Below, piece by piece: positions 27,461 to 35,780 of a stretch of 64,000 bases of DNA (its first letter is position 1; the number at the start of each line of letters is the position of its first letter). Source of the DNA: Brevundimonas guildfordensis (GTDB lineage: Bacteria > Pseudomonadota > Alphaproteobacteria > Caulobacterales > Caulobacteraceae); the NCBI RefSeq assembly GCF_014836405.1, contig NZ_JACSQU010000002.1, positions 124,001 through 188,000 of the forward strand, in the 5' to 3' direction. The notes beneath the pieces were generated by a model. The model ran no database searches. It was not told where the DNA came from and worked only from the letters and a program-made list of their open reading frames with translations. A program made the translations under genes and the position numbers.

Positions 27461-27517
27461 GCCTCTCTGAGGCGCGAGGGGGTGCGCGACCGCATCCCTT
27501 CGCGCTAAGACAGGCCC

Positions 27518-29383
27518 ATGAGCGACGCCGATCACAGTCTCGATGGTCCTCCGTGGGAGGAAGACGCGCCCGAAGTCGAGGAGCGCGACCCCAACACCGA
27601 CGACATGTTCGGCGCGCCGCCGCCCGTCGCTGCAGCCGAACCCGCGCCTGGACCGACGGCGGAGCCCGCGCCTGCGCCCGCGCTCAAGGCTTTCGAGGCG
27701 CCGCCCGCGCAGGGCGAGGCCTATACCGTCCTGGCCCGCAAATACCGGCCGCGCGCATTCGAGGATCTGATCGGCCAGGAGGCGATGGTCCGCACCCTGA
27801 CCAACGCCTTCGCCACCGGCCGGATCGCCCACGCCTTCATGCTGACCGGGGTGCGGGGCGTCGGCAAGACGACGACGGCGCGCCTGCTGGCTCGCGCCCT
27901 CAACAACGAAACTGAGACCATCGACAAGCCGTCTTTGGCCCTGACGCCCACCGGGCGGCACGACGCCGCCATCATGGCGGGGCAGCACATGGACGTAATG
28001 GAGATGGACGCGGCGTCGCACACCGGCGTCAACGACATCCGCGACATCCTCGAGAGCGTCCGCTACGCGCCGGTCGAGGCCCGTTACAAGGTCTATGTGC
28101 TGGACGAGGTCCACATGCTGTCGACGCAGGCGTTCAACGCCCTGCTGAAGACGCTGGAGGAGCCGCCGCCCCACGCCAAATTCATCTTCGCCACCACCGA
28201 GATCCGCAAGGTGCCGGTGACGATCCTCAGCCGCTGCCAGCGTTTTGATCTGCGCCGCGTGGAGCCGGAGGTTCTGGTCGGCCACCTGGGCCGCGTCGCC
28301 GATCGCGAAGGCATGAAGATCGAGCAGGAGGCCCTGGCCCTGATCTCGCGCGCCGCCGAGGGCTCGGTCCGCGACGGCCTGTCGCTGCTGGATCAGGCGC
28401 TGGTTCAGGCCGAGCGCGGCGCGGTGGTCGAGACGGCCACGGTGCGCGACATGCTGGGTCTGGCCGACCGCACCCAGACCATCGCCCTGTTCGAACAGAC
28501 GATGGCGGGCAAGACGGCCGAGGCGCTGACGACCTTCCGCACCCTTTATGGTTACGGCGCCGATCCGGTGCAGGTGGCCAACGACCTGCTGGAGCATTGC
28601 CACGCGGCGTCGGTCGCCAAGATGCTGGGGCCGAACGCCACCCGCCTGCCCGGCGATCAGGCGCAGAAGCTGGCGGCGCTGGGCGCAGCCATCTCGGCAG
28701 GGACGCTATCGCGCACCTGGCAGATGCTGCTGAAGGCGCTGGACGAGGTGCGGCGCGCGCCCAATCCGGCCGATGCGGTGGAAATGGCCATCGTGCGGCT
28801 GGCCTACGCCGCCGACCTGCCGGGACCCGAAGAGGCGCTGAAGGCGATCCAGTCGGGCGGCGTCCCCGGCGGCGGCGCTGGGCCTCGCGGCGGCGGTTCT
28901 GGCGGTGGCGGAGGCGGCGGGGCCTCGGCCATGCTGGCGGCGCGGCCGATGCAGGCGCCCGCCCTGCCTGACCCGCAGAGCTTTGAGGCCGTGGTCGCCC
29001 TGATCGGCGAGAAGCGCGAGATCACCCTGCAGATGGACGTGGAGCGCTACGTCCGCGTCGTCAGCTTCCGCCCCGGCGCCATCACCTATGAACCGGCCGA
29101 GGGCTCGCCTCACGATCTGGCGCGGCGTCTGGCCGGGCGGCTGAAGGAATGGACCGGCCGCACCTGGCTGATCGCCGCCAACGGCCAGGGCGGCGGCGAG
29201 ACCCTGATCGAGGTCGAGAAAAAGGCCCGCATCGCCCGCCGCGCGGCGGTCGAGGCGGACCCCTTCGTAGTGTCGATCATGCAGGCCTTCCCCGGGGCCG
29301 AGATCAAGGAGATCGTCACCCTGGCGCCGGCGGTCGAGATGCCCGCCATCCCCGAGGACGGCGAGGCGGGCGACGACGACTGA
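27518..29383 (+). CDS. dnaX: DNA polymerase III subunit gamma/tau
   Basis: The 621-residue clamp-loader ATPase. A 60-residue acidic, Pro-rich N-terminal extension precedes the AAA+ core (YTVLARKYRPRAFEDLIGQE). Walker A GVRGVGKTTTARLLARALN (near 117), Walker B YVLDEVHMLS, sensor 1 IFATTEIRKVP and the SRC Arg-finger motif (LSRCQRFDLRR) are all present. The four zinc-binding Cys of enterobacterial DnaX between Walker A and B are missing (here ETIDKPSLALTPTGRHDAAI), which I recall as common in alphaproteobacteria. A Gly-rich hinge near 453-470 leads to the tau C-terminal domain. No slippery A-tract for a gamma frameshift is evident. Confidence 0.96.
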   Translation: MSDADHSLDGPPWEEDAPEVEERDPNTDDMFGAPPPVAAAEPAPGPTAEPAPAPALKAFEAPPAQGEAYTVLARKYRPRAFEDLIGQEAMVRTLTNAFATGRIAHAFMLTGVRGVGKTTTARLLARALNNETETIDKPSLALTPTGRHDAAIMAGQHMDVMEMDAASHTGVNDIRDILESVRYAPVEARYKVYVLDEVHMLSTQAFNALLKTLEEPPPHAKFIFATTEIRKVPVTILSRCQRFDLRRVEPEVLVGHLGRVADREGMKIEQEALALISRAAEGSVRDGLSLLDQALVQAERGAVVETATVRDMLGLADRTQTIALFEQTMAGKTAEALTTFRTLYGYGADPVQVANDLLEHCHAASVAKMLGPNATRLPGDQAQKLAALGAAISAGTLSRTWQMLLKALDEVRRAPNPADAVEMAIVRLAYAADLPGPEEALKAIQSGGVPGGGAGPRGGGSGGGGGGGASAMLAARPMQAPALPDPQSFEAVVALIGEKREITLQMDVERYVRVVSFRPGAITYEPAEGSPHDLARRLAGRLKEWTGRTWLIAANGQGGGETLIEVEKKARIARRAAVEADPFVVSIMQAFPGAEIKEIVTLAPAVEMPAIPEDGEAGDDD

Positions 29384-29384
29384 G

Positions 29385-29510
29385 CTTCTCCTCCCCATTT
29401 CATGGGGAGGTGGCGCGGAGCCGCAGGCGACGTGACGGAGGGGCCTCTGGGTTTCGCAGTCGTTAAGCCCCTCCACCGCTTCGCGGTCCCCCTCCCCACA
29501 AAGTGGAGGG
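29385..29510. repeat. Palindromic intergenic repeat, copy 2
   Basis: Related to the element at 18005-18137 in the same orientation. It shares CTTCTCCTCCCCAT, ATGGGGAGGTGG, GACGGAGGGGC, AAGCCCCTCCACCGCT and CGCGGTCCCCCTCCCCAC. The right-hand hairpin is degenerate (CCCACAAAGTGGAGGG). It fills the gap between the dnaX stop and the nitroreductase stop. Confidence 0.8.
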
Positions 29511-29517
29511 ATTCCGC

Positions 29518-30132
29518 TTACAGGATCTGCGCGGCTTCCTCGAAGTCGAGGCGGGGCGAACGGGGGAACAGGTTCTCGTCCGTGCCGTAGCCCAGGTTCA
29601 TGATGAAGTTCGGCTCGACATTGCTGTCGGGGAAGAACTCGGCCTTCACGCCCGCCGGATCGAAGCCCGACATCGGACCGACATCCAGACCCAGCGCTCG
29701 CGCGGCGATGGTCAGATAGCCGCCCTGCAGCGAGGCGTTGCGGAAGGCGGCCTCGCGACGACCGGCCTCGTCCAGGAACCAGTCGCGGACGCCCTGGGCA
29801 TGCGGAAACAGCTTGGGCAGGGTGTCGTGGAAGTCGATGTCCTGGGCGATGATCAGGTTGACCGGCGCGGCCAGGGTCTTGGCCCGGTTGCCCTCGGCCA
29901 TGTGCACCGACAGGCGCGCCTTGGCTTCCGGCGAGGTGACGAAGACGAAGCGGGCGGGGGTCATGTTGACCGCCGTCGGGCCGAACTTGGTCAGGTCGTA
30001 GAGCTTGCGGATCAGCTCTTCGGACACCGGCCGGTCGCTCCAGCCGTTGTGCGTGCGGGCTTCGGTGAACAGTCGGGCCAGAACGGCGTCGGCGACCGGA
30101 ACGTCACGGTTGGAAACTGCGTCAAAGGCCAT
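29518..30132 (-). CDS. Nitroreductase-family protein, RutE-like (malonic semialdehyde reductase type)
   Basis: A 204-residue FMN-dependent reductase. The RutE/HadB-type pattern is seen in [85 protein letters not shown] and [20 protein letters not shown]. RutE reduces malonic semialdehyde in pyrimidine degradation. No other rut gene is nearby, so the substrate here is uncertain. AT-rich palindromes just upstream suggest repressor control. Confidence 0.88.
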   Translation of the reverse strand: MAFDAVSNRDVPVADAVLARLFTEARTHNGWSDRPVSEELIRKLYDLTKFGPTAVNMTPARFVFVTSPEAKARLSVHMAEGNRAKTLAAPVNLIIAQDIDFHDTLPKLFPHAQGVRDWFLDEAGRREAAFRNASLQGGYLTIAARALGLDVGPMSGFDPAGVKAEFFPDSNVEPNFIMNLGYGTDENLFPRSPRLDFEEAAQIL

Positions 30133-30149
30133 TAGGGCTTCTCCAGAAA

Positions 30150-30180
30150 CTAATTAGCAACTTCAGTTGTGGCTAATTAG
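30150..30180. promoter_or_regulatory. AT-rich double palindrome (CTAATTAGC...GCTAATTAG)
   Basis: CTAATTAGC (30150-30158) and GCTAATTAG (30172-30180) are perfect inverted repeats 13 bases apart and enclose a second palindrome, CAACT-TC-AGTTG. They lie 17 bases upstream of the nitroreductase start in a GC-rich genome. The arrangement fits an operator for a MarR/HxlR/TetR-like dimer and may include the -10 region. Confidence 0.5.
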
Positions 30181-30304
30181 GAAGGGGTGGCCGAGGCGTC
30201 AAGGGATCGGCTGGCGATTTCAGCGAAATAACCGCCAAGGCGCCGCGACACGCTTTCTTCGGCGGGGTCTGGAGCCGGGCGGCGCTTGGTCCTATCTAGG
30301 GGGC

Positions 30305-30634
30305 ATGAAAGATCTCAACGCCCTGATGCAACAGGCCCAGGCGATGCAGCAGAAGCTGCAGGACGCCCAGGCGAAAATGGCCGAATCCACCGCCGAGGGC
30401 ACCTCGGGCGGCGGCCTTGTCACCATCGCCCTGAAAGGCCCCGGCGAAATCACTTCGGTGAAGATCGACGACAGTCTGATGACCGCCGGCGAGGGGGATA
30501 TTCTGGCCGACCTGATCGTCGCCGCCCACGCCGACGCCAAGCGCAAGCTGGACGAGATCAACAACGCCCTGATGCGCGACGCCGCCGGGCCGATGGCCGG
30601 GATGAACATCCCGGGAATGCCGAAACTCTTCTGA
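30305..30634 (+). CDS. ebfC: YbaB/EbfC-family nucleoid-associated protein
   Basis: A 109-residue DNA-binding protein with the family pattern MKDLNALMQQAQAMQQKLQD, then GGGLVTIALKGPGEITSVKI and IVAAHADAKRKLDEI, ending GMNIPGMPKLF. It forms a tweezer-like dimer on DNA. Its TGA stop overlaps the recR ATG (TGATG), the classical ebfC-recR operon, usually preceded by dnaX. Here the nitroreductase gene separates dnaX from ebfC on the opposite strand. Confidence 0.94.
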   Translation: MKDLNALMQQAQAMQQKLQDAQAKMAESTAEGTSGGGLVTIALKGPGEITSVKIDDSLMTAGEGDILADLIVAAHADAKRKLDEINNALMRDAAGPMAGMNIPGMPKLF

Positions 30635-31251
30635 TGGCCGCCTCCGCCGGGCCGGAAATCGAACGGCTCATCAGCCTGCTGGCCAAGCTGCCAGGCATGG
30701 GCCCGCGCTCGGCCCGGCGCGCGGCCCTGGCCCTGCTGAAGCGGCGCGAGCAGCTGCTCGTCCCGCTGGCGGCGTCTCTGGTCGAGACGGCGGACAAGGT
30801 CGTCAACTGCTCCGTCTGCGGTTCGCCCGATACGCGCGACCCCTGCTCGGTCTGCTCGGATCAGAGCCGCGACAACGCCCTGATCTGCGTGGTCGAGGAG
30901 GCCGGAGCCCTGTGGGCCATGGAGCGCTCGGGCGCCTTCCGCGGCAAATACCACGTGCTGGGCGGCCTGCTGTCCGCTCTGGACGGCGTCGGGCCGGAAC
31001 AGCTGCGCATCGCCGAACTGATCGGCCGGGTCAAAGGCGGCGAAATGGGCGGCGGCGAGGCGAGGGAGGTCGTCCTGGCCCTGCCCGCCACGGTCGATGG
31101 CCAGACCACGGCCCACTACCTGGCCGAACGCCTGTCGGCGGCGGGGGTGCAGGTCACGTCCCTGGCGCGCGGCGTGCCGGTCGGCGGCGAGCTGGACTGG
31201 CTGGACGACGGCACCATCATCCAGGCCCTGCGGGCGCGGCGTCCCGCCTGA
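30634..31251 (+). CDS. recR: Recombination mediator protein RecR
   Basis: The 205-residue RecFOR-pathway protein has an N-terminal helix-hairpin-helix (LAKLPGMGPRSARRAAL) and a C4 zinc finger (NCSVCGSPDTRDPCSVC). A Toprim domain follows (LICVVEEAGALWAMERSGAF, YHVLGGLLSALDGVGPE), with the C-terminal TSLARGVPVGGELDWLDDGT. It helps load RecA at gaps and acts with RecO. The ATG overlaps the ebfC stop; the frame is open upstream but homology begins here. Confidence 0.96.
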   Translation: MAASAGPEIERLISLLAKLPGMGPRSARRAALALLKRREQLLVPLAASLVETADKVVNCSVCGSPDTRDPCSVCSDQSRDNALICVVEEAGALWAMERSGAFRGKYHVLGGLLSALDGVGPEQLRIAELIGRVKGGEMGGGEAREVVLALPATVDGQTTAHYLAERLSAAGVQVTSLARGVPVGGELDWLDDGTIIQALRARRPA

Positions 31252-31305
31252 CCCCGCTCCGACGGGCGACTTTCTTCCGTTCCCGACTCCCGCTAGGAAC
31301 GGAGC

Positions 31306-32520
31306 ATGAACACGCTCGAACTCATCCTGCTGGTCGTCGCGCTCATGGCGGGCGGCGGTTTCCTCTGGGCCTACATGGGCTGGCAGAAGGCGCGCGGCGC
31401 GCTGGACGCCGCCGACGCCCGGCTGGAGCTGATGGAGGAGAGCCGCGATTCCATGGCCGAGTTCCTCAAGGCCCAGGCCTCGCAGTCGGCCGAGGCCGTG
31501 GCGACCAAGCTGGTCGCCCGCGCCACCGAGACCTTCCAGGCCCAGGATCGCGTCGCGCGTGAGCGGATGGAGGCCCAGCTCAAGCCCGTCTCGGAAACCC
31601 TCGCCAAGTTTCAGGAGCACGTCACCGCTCTGGAGAAGAGCCGCGCCGACGAGACCGGCGGGCTGAAGGAGCAGCTCAACCTGCTGATGGCCGCCTCGAC
31701 CGCCACCCGCGACGAGGCGCGGCGCCTGACCGAGGCGCTGAAGGGCAACACCGGCCGGCGCGGCCGCTGGGGCGAACAGACCTGCCGCAACGTGCTGGAG
31801 GCGGCGGGCATGGCCGGCCGCTTCGACTTCGAGGAGCAGAACTCGTCGGCCGCCGACGAGGGCCGCCAGCAGCGACCGGACTTCATCGTCAAACTGCCCG
31901 GCGGCGGCATGTTCGTCATCGACGCCAAGGTCTCCCTGGCCTTCCCGGACGAGGCGGACGGCGACGAGGAGGCCCAGGCCCGCGCCATGTCCCTGCGCAC
32001 CGCCGCCAGCATGAAGACCCACGTGCGTCAGCTGTCGTCCAAGGCCTATCAGGACCAGTTCAAGCCCAGCCCCGACTTCGTCGCCATGTTCGTGCCGGGC
32101 GACGCCTTCCTGGCCGCCGCCCTGGATCATGAGCCCGACCTGATGACCACGGCGATGGCCTCGCGCGTGGTCATCGTGACGCCCACCACCCTGTTCGCCC
32201 TGTGCAAGGCGGTCGCCTACGGCTGGCGCGCCGAGGAGCAGGCCAAGAACGCCGAGGACGTCGCCCGGTTGGGCAAGGAGCTTTACAAGCGGCTGTCGGT
32301 CATGGGCGGCCACGCCGCCTCGGTCGGCAAGGCGCTGGACGCCGCGGTTGGCCGCTACAACCAGTTCGTCGGCTCGCTGGAGAGCCAGGTCATGGTCTCA
32401 GCTCGCCGCTTCGAGGACCTGAAGGTGGACCACGAGGGCAAGGAACTGCCCGAACTGAACGCCGTCGAACAATCGCCGCGCGCCCTCAGCCGACCGGAGC
32501 TGCTGAACGCCCCGGAGTGA
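31306..32520 (+). CDS. rmuC: DNA recombination protein RmuC
   Basis: The 404-residue protein has an N-terminal membrane helix (residues 5-24) and a long coiled coil (about 30-140). A PD-(D/E)XK-like nuclease domain follows, marked by RRGRWGEQTCRNVLEAAGM, RPDFIVKLPGGGMFVIDAKV and VVIVTPTTLFALCKAVAYGW. RmuC limits inversions at short inverted repeats and has been linked to defence against foreign DNA. An AGGA-like ribosome site lies directly before the ATG. Confidence 0.93.
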   Translation: MNTLELILLVVALMAGGGFLWAYMGWQKARGALDAADARLELMEESRDSMAEFLKAQASQSAEAVATKLVARATETFQAQDRVARERMEAQLKPVSETLAKFQEHVTALEKSRADETGGLKEQLNLLMAASTATRDEARRLTEALKGNTGRRGRWGEQTCRNVLEAAGMAGRFDFEEQNSSAADEGRQQRPDFIVKLPGGGMFVIDAKVSLAFPDEADGDEEAQARAMSLRTAASMKTHVRQLSSKAYQDQFKPSPDFVAMFVPGDAFLAAALDHEPDLMTTAMASRVVIVTPTTLFALCKAVAYGWRAEEQAKNAEDVARLGKELYKRLSVMGGHAASVGKALDAAVGRYNQFVGSLESQVMVSARRFEDLKVDHEGKELPELNAVEQSPRALSRPELLNAPE

Positions 32521-32606
32521 CGACGGCCAAGGGTGACAAACACGCTTGACTGTGTGCGGCCTGGCTGTAAAACTCGCTTGTCAACTCACTGACGCGCGGC
32601 GGGGCC

Positions 32607-33044
32607 ATGAAACCGAAAAAACCTCTGAGCTTGAGAGATGGGGCCATCATGCTGGCGGGGGTCCTGCTGATCGGCTTCGTCGGCGGTTTGGCCAGCGGGA
32701 TTCTCGCGGACCGTCCGGGTTCGGCGGCGTTCTGGACCACGGTGGCCTTTACCGTGGTGATGATGGCGGCGGTGCTGGGGGTGTCTTTCTGGTGGTGGCG
32801 TCGTCTCGACGAAGCCGCGCGCGAGGCGCACAAATGGGCGTGGTACTGGGGCGGCAGCATGGGGATGCTGATCGGCGTCGTCCTGCTGGTCGTGCTGACG
32901 ACGCGGCCGGCGGACATCGTCATTCCCGCCAGCTTCGGTCAGACGCCGGCTGACCTGCTGGGCGCCGGCATGATCGCCATCCTGGGATTCCAGCTCATCG
33001 GCTACGGCCTGGCCTGGGCCTGGTGGTGGTTCGGACGGCGTTGA
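32607..33044 (+). CDS. Four-helix membrane protein paired with an XRE regulator
   Basis: A 145-residue inner-membrane protein with four predicted helices (about 14-33, 42-61, 77-97, 117-140). A Trp-rich motif (SFWWWRRLDEAAREAHKWAWYWGG) and a final WAWWWFGRR are also visible. I do not recognise the family beyond small 'membrane protein + HTH' pairs found in many Caulobacterales and sphingomonads. It lies ten bases before the XRE gene, so the two are co-transcribed. The regulator may respond to the membrane protein's state; that is inference. Confidence 0.75.
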   Translation: MKPKKPLSLRDGAIMLAGVLLIGFVGGLASGILADRPGSAAFWTTVAFTVVMMAAVLGVSFWWWRRLDEAAREAHKWAWYWGGSMGMLIGVVLLVVLTTRPADIVIPASFGQTPADLLGAGMIAILGFQLIGYGLAWAWWWFGRR

Positions 33045-33054
33045 GGGGGCTGTC

Positions 33055-33252
33055 ATGAAAAACCGCCTCAAGGTGCTGCGCGCCGAGCGCGACTGGAGCC
33101 AGGCGCACCTGGCCGACGAACTGGGCGTCTCGCGCCAGACGGTCAACGCGCTGGAGACCGGCCGCTACGATCCCTCCCTGCCGCTGGCGTTCAAGATCGC
33201 CCGGCTGTTCGCCATGCCGATCGAATCCATCTTCATCGACGAGGAAGGCTGA
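33055..33252 (+). CDS. Small XRE-family helix-turn-helix regulator
   Basis: The 65-residue protein is a single HTH domain: RLKVLRAERDWSQAHLADEL, GVSRQTVNALETGRYDPSLP, AFKIARLFAMPIESIFI. It matches the short YozG-like group usually encoded next to an integral membrane protein, as here. It likely autoregulates its operon. Confidence 0.9.
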   Translation: MKNRLKVLRAERDWSQAHLADELGVSRQTVNALETGRYDPSLPLAFKIARLFAMPIESIFIDEEG

Positions 33253-33284
33253 CGGCCTTTGTCGCGACCCTTCAGGAGCCTGAC

Positions 33285-34229
33285 ATGATCCGCCGACTTT
33301 TGAGCCGCACCGCCGTCTCCGTCGCCGCCCTCGCGGCCGTGCTTCTGGCGCCGACCACGCCGGCCTTCGCCCAGGCTTCGCCCGCCGCTGATCCGGACGC
33401 CGTGGTCGCCGCGCCGGCGGGATCGGGCCCGCGTCTGTGGGTGGTCAAGGACGAGGATTCGACCCTCTATCTGTTCGGCACCGTCCATGTGCTGAAGCCC
33501 GAGACCCCGTGGGGCAGCGCCAGGCTGGACCGCGCCTTCGCCAGCGCTGACGAATACTGGTTCGAGATCGCCGATCTGAACGACATGGCGGCCGCCGTGC
33601 CGCTCATCCAGGCCAAGGGCGTGTCGCCCGACCGGCCTCTGTCCAGCCTGCTGACCGCCGAAGAGCTGGCCGACCTCGACGCCGCCGCCCGCACCATCGG
33701 CGCCACGGCCGCCCAGCTAGACCAGCTGCGCCCATGGTTCGCGGCCCTGCAACTGGCCATGGCCAGCATCACCAAGGCCGGCTACCTGCCCCAGAACGGC
33801 GGCGACCAGGTGCTGCACGCCCGCGCGGCGGCGACCGGCAAGGCGATCAAGGGCTTCGAGACCATGCCCCAGCAGATCGGCTTCATCGCCGATATGTCCG
33901 AAGAGGCCCAACTGGCCATGCTCCGCTCCGGACTGAAGGAGTTCGATCAGGCGCCGGAGTTCCTGGGCCGCATGGTCAGCGCCTGGGCAAGCGGCGACGT
34001 CGACGGGCTCGACGCCCTGATCGGCCAGGAGATGAAGGCGCAGTCGCCAGAGATGTACGACGTCATGCTGACGCGTCGGAACGCTGACTGGACCAACCAG
34101 ATCGTAACCCTGCTGGAAGGTTCGGGCACGGCGTTCATCTCGGTCGGGGCCGGGCATTTGGCGGGCGCCGACAGCGTGCAGGCCATGCTCGCCAAGCGCG
34201 GCGTCGCGGTCGAGGAAGTTCGCGACTGA
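33285..34229 (+). CDS. TraB/GumN-family protein
   Basis: A 314-residue secreted or periplasmic protein with a signal peptide ending near PAFAQA (residue about 28). The TraB/GumN core contains the diagnostic STLYLFGTVHVLKPET, the mid-region GFETMPQQIGFIADMSEEAQ, and the C-terminal TAFISVGAGHLAGADSVQAML. The family is proposed to be EreA-like metalloproteases or hydrolases; the substrate is unknown. It ends at a strong terminator. Confidence 0.9.
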   Translation: MIRRLLSRTAVSVAALAAVLLAPTTPAFAQASPAADPDAVVAAPAGSGPRLWVVKDEDSTLYLFGTVHVLKPETPWGSARLDRAFASADEYWFEIADLNDMAAAVPLIQAKGVSPDRPLSSLLTAEELADLDAAARTIGATAAQLDQLRPWFAALQLAMASITKAGYLPQNGGDQVLHARAAATGKAIKGFETMPQQIGFIADMSEEAQLAMLRSGLKEFDQAPEFLGRMVSAWASGDVDGLDALIGQEMKAQSPEMYDVMLTRRNADWTNQIVTLLEGSGTAFISVGAGHLAGADSVQAMLAKRGVAVEEVRD

Positions 34230-34260
34230 ACCGACGCGCAGGCATTGAAAAAAAAGCGTA

Positions 34261-34289
34261 AGGCCCGGCCCGCCGGGCCTTTTCTTTTG
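34261..34289 (+). terminator. Intrinsic terminator of the TraB/GumN gene
   Basis: AGGCCCG/CGGGCCT stem followed by TTTTCTTTT, preceded by an A8 tract at 34248-34255. Confidence 0.88.
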
Positions 34290-34328
34290 CCCCGCGCCCT
34301 ATATCTTCGCCGTCCGCCTCGGCGCGGC

Positions 34329-34403
<75 letters not shown>

Positions 34404-34458
34404 ATCATTTCAACGACTTAGAGCCTCTCCGACCCGCTGCGAAAGACGCAGTTGGGAG

Positions 34459-35583
34459 TTAGTTGGGAGAATCTGTCGCCGTTTCGTTCCGCCGGATGCG
34501 GTTCGCGATCTCCATAACGATGCTGTCCCGATCGACGTAAACGGCCAGTAGGCGCTGCACCCGGTCCTCTTCCCATCCAAGGATGTCCGCAATCTCGGCG
34601 GCGGTCAGGCCGGCCCTTCGCAGGCGGGTGGCGAAGGTGCCGCGCGCGTCGTGCAGGTGCTTGTCGATACCGGCCTCAGCCTTGGCGCCGACGACCTGAT
34701 GTTCCAGCCCGTCCAGGCTCCACGGCCTGCCGCGCGTGTTCGACAGAACGGTCAGGCATCTGACTGGCGCCGGTCGGTTCTTCCGCTCGGCCGCGGTCGC
34801 CAGATCGGCGTGGCGGCGATGCTGCTGGGCGCGGATCTCGTCAAGCAGTTCCTTCGTGTCGTCCAACAGTGGGATGACGGCTGTCTTCTTCCCCCGGCTC
34901 TTCTTCGTCGCCTTGACGATGGCGAGGTCTCCGACGTGAGACCAGCACAACGAGGCCAGGTCTTGGCGGCGCAGGCCGGTCAGGCAGGCGAGGCGGACAA
35001 TGAAGCCAACCTCGGGCGATTTCGCTGCGGCGGTGTAGCGATCGATTTCGTCGGCCGTCCAAATCTGATCAGCTCGATTGCTCGTGTAGAGCTGTTTGAT
35101 CCCGGCTGCGGCATTGGGCGCGAGCAGGCCGCGATCCATTCCCCACGACAGCACACGCGACAGCACCTGGATGCCGTAGTCGGCCTTGCGGGGCCGGTCT
35201 GCCCACTGGTCGCGCCAAGCCAATATCTCGGCCTTCACGCGGCGGTCGTCCAGCGCATCGAACGGCAGGCCGCCGATGGCGAGAGGGCTGCTTCTATCGT
35301 CCATGATGACGTCCAGCCAGCGCGTCCATTCGCGCTTCGTGCTGTCGCCCAGCCCATCGAACTCCGGCGACTGCTTGTAGAGGATGGCTAGGGGTCGCAG
35401 CGTGTCGGTCTTCGGCGCCCTGCGCTCGGCCACTGCCGCGTTGTAGGCGGCCATGAACTCAGGCGAGCCCGGAGAGCCGGGGAGGCGAGGTCCGCCCTTC
35501 CACGCATACCAGTAGGTTACGCGGGTGCCGTCCGCGCGCTTCTTGGTGATCTGGTTCAGGCCCTTAAGCCGCACCCTGGCCAC
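34459..35583 (-). CDS. int: Tyrosine-type site-specific integrase
   Basis: The 374-residue phage-type integrase has a DNA-binding N-terminus, a SAM-like core-binding domain (about 80-170) and a C-terminal catalytic domain. The active-site Arg is in LTGLRRQDLASLCW, the HxxR motif is in HDARGTFATRLRR, and the nucleophile Tyr is probably that in LLAVYVDRDS. It starts at a GTG and overlaps the upstream small gene by 20 bases. Its stop is 56 bases from the attachment site, as usual for tRNA-integrating elements. It would catalyse integration and, with a directionality factor, excision. Confidence 0.94.
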   Translation of the reverse strand: MARVRLKGLNQITKKRADGTRVTYWYAWKGGPRLPGSPGSPEFMAAYNAAVAERRAPKTDTLRPLAILYKQSPEFDGLGDSTKREWTRWLDVIMDDRSSPLAIGGLPFDALDDRRVKAEILAWRDQWADRPRKADYGIQVLSRVLSWGMDRGLLAPNAAAGIKQLYTSNRADQIWTADEIDRYTAAAKSPEVGFIVRLACLTGLRRQDLASLCWSHVGDLAIVKATKKSRGKKTAVIPLLDDTKELLDEIRAQQHRRHADLATAAERKNRPAPVRCLTVLSNTRGRPWSLDGLEHQVVGAKAEAGIDKHLHDARGTFATRLRRAGLTAAEIADILGWEEDRVQRLLAVYVDRDSIVMEIANRIRRNETATDSPN

Positions 35584-35779
35584 GCCTTTGCTCCCGCCAC
35601 GCGTCCAGAGCGGACACAGAAGCGGATTGGTGGGCCGTCGAGGGCTGACCCGTCAAGATCATGACCTCGCCGCCCGGCTTGATGGTGACGCCTGCGATCT
35701 CATGCCCAGCCGCCTTCAGAGCGGCGAGGCTGCGGTCCAGATCGGTGCGTCGGACTGTCGGAACGCGGCTCACTGCCAC
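35564..35779 (-). CDS. Small protein encoded just upstream of the integrase
   Basis: The 71-residue protein starts at a GTG (VAVSRVPTVRRTDLDRSLAA) and contains LKAAGHEIAGVTIKPGGEV followed by MILTGQP. The pattern 'xRxDLxRALKAAKxAGxxIAxVEI..G' recurs in small genes preceding integrases of alphaproteobacterial prophages, so it is probably a conserved element gene; function (directionality factor?) is inference. A 20-base overlap couples it to int. GTG at 35773 is an alternative start. A much longer antisense reading of the same frame upstream is not coding. Confidence 0.65.
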   Translation of the reverse strand: MAVSRVPTVRRTDLDRSLAALKAAGHEIAGVTIKPGGEVMILTGQPSTAHQSASVSALDAWREQRRGQGAA

Positions 35780-35780
35780 A

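Noticed and set aside
27518..29383. Programmed frameshift in dnaX to make gamma
   Set aside because: No A-rich slippery sequence or suitable site was seen around the Gly-rich hinge.
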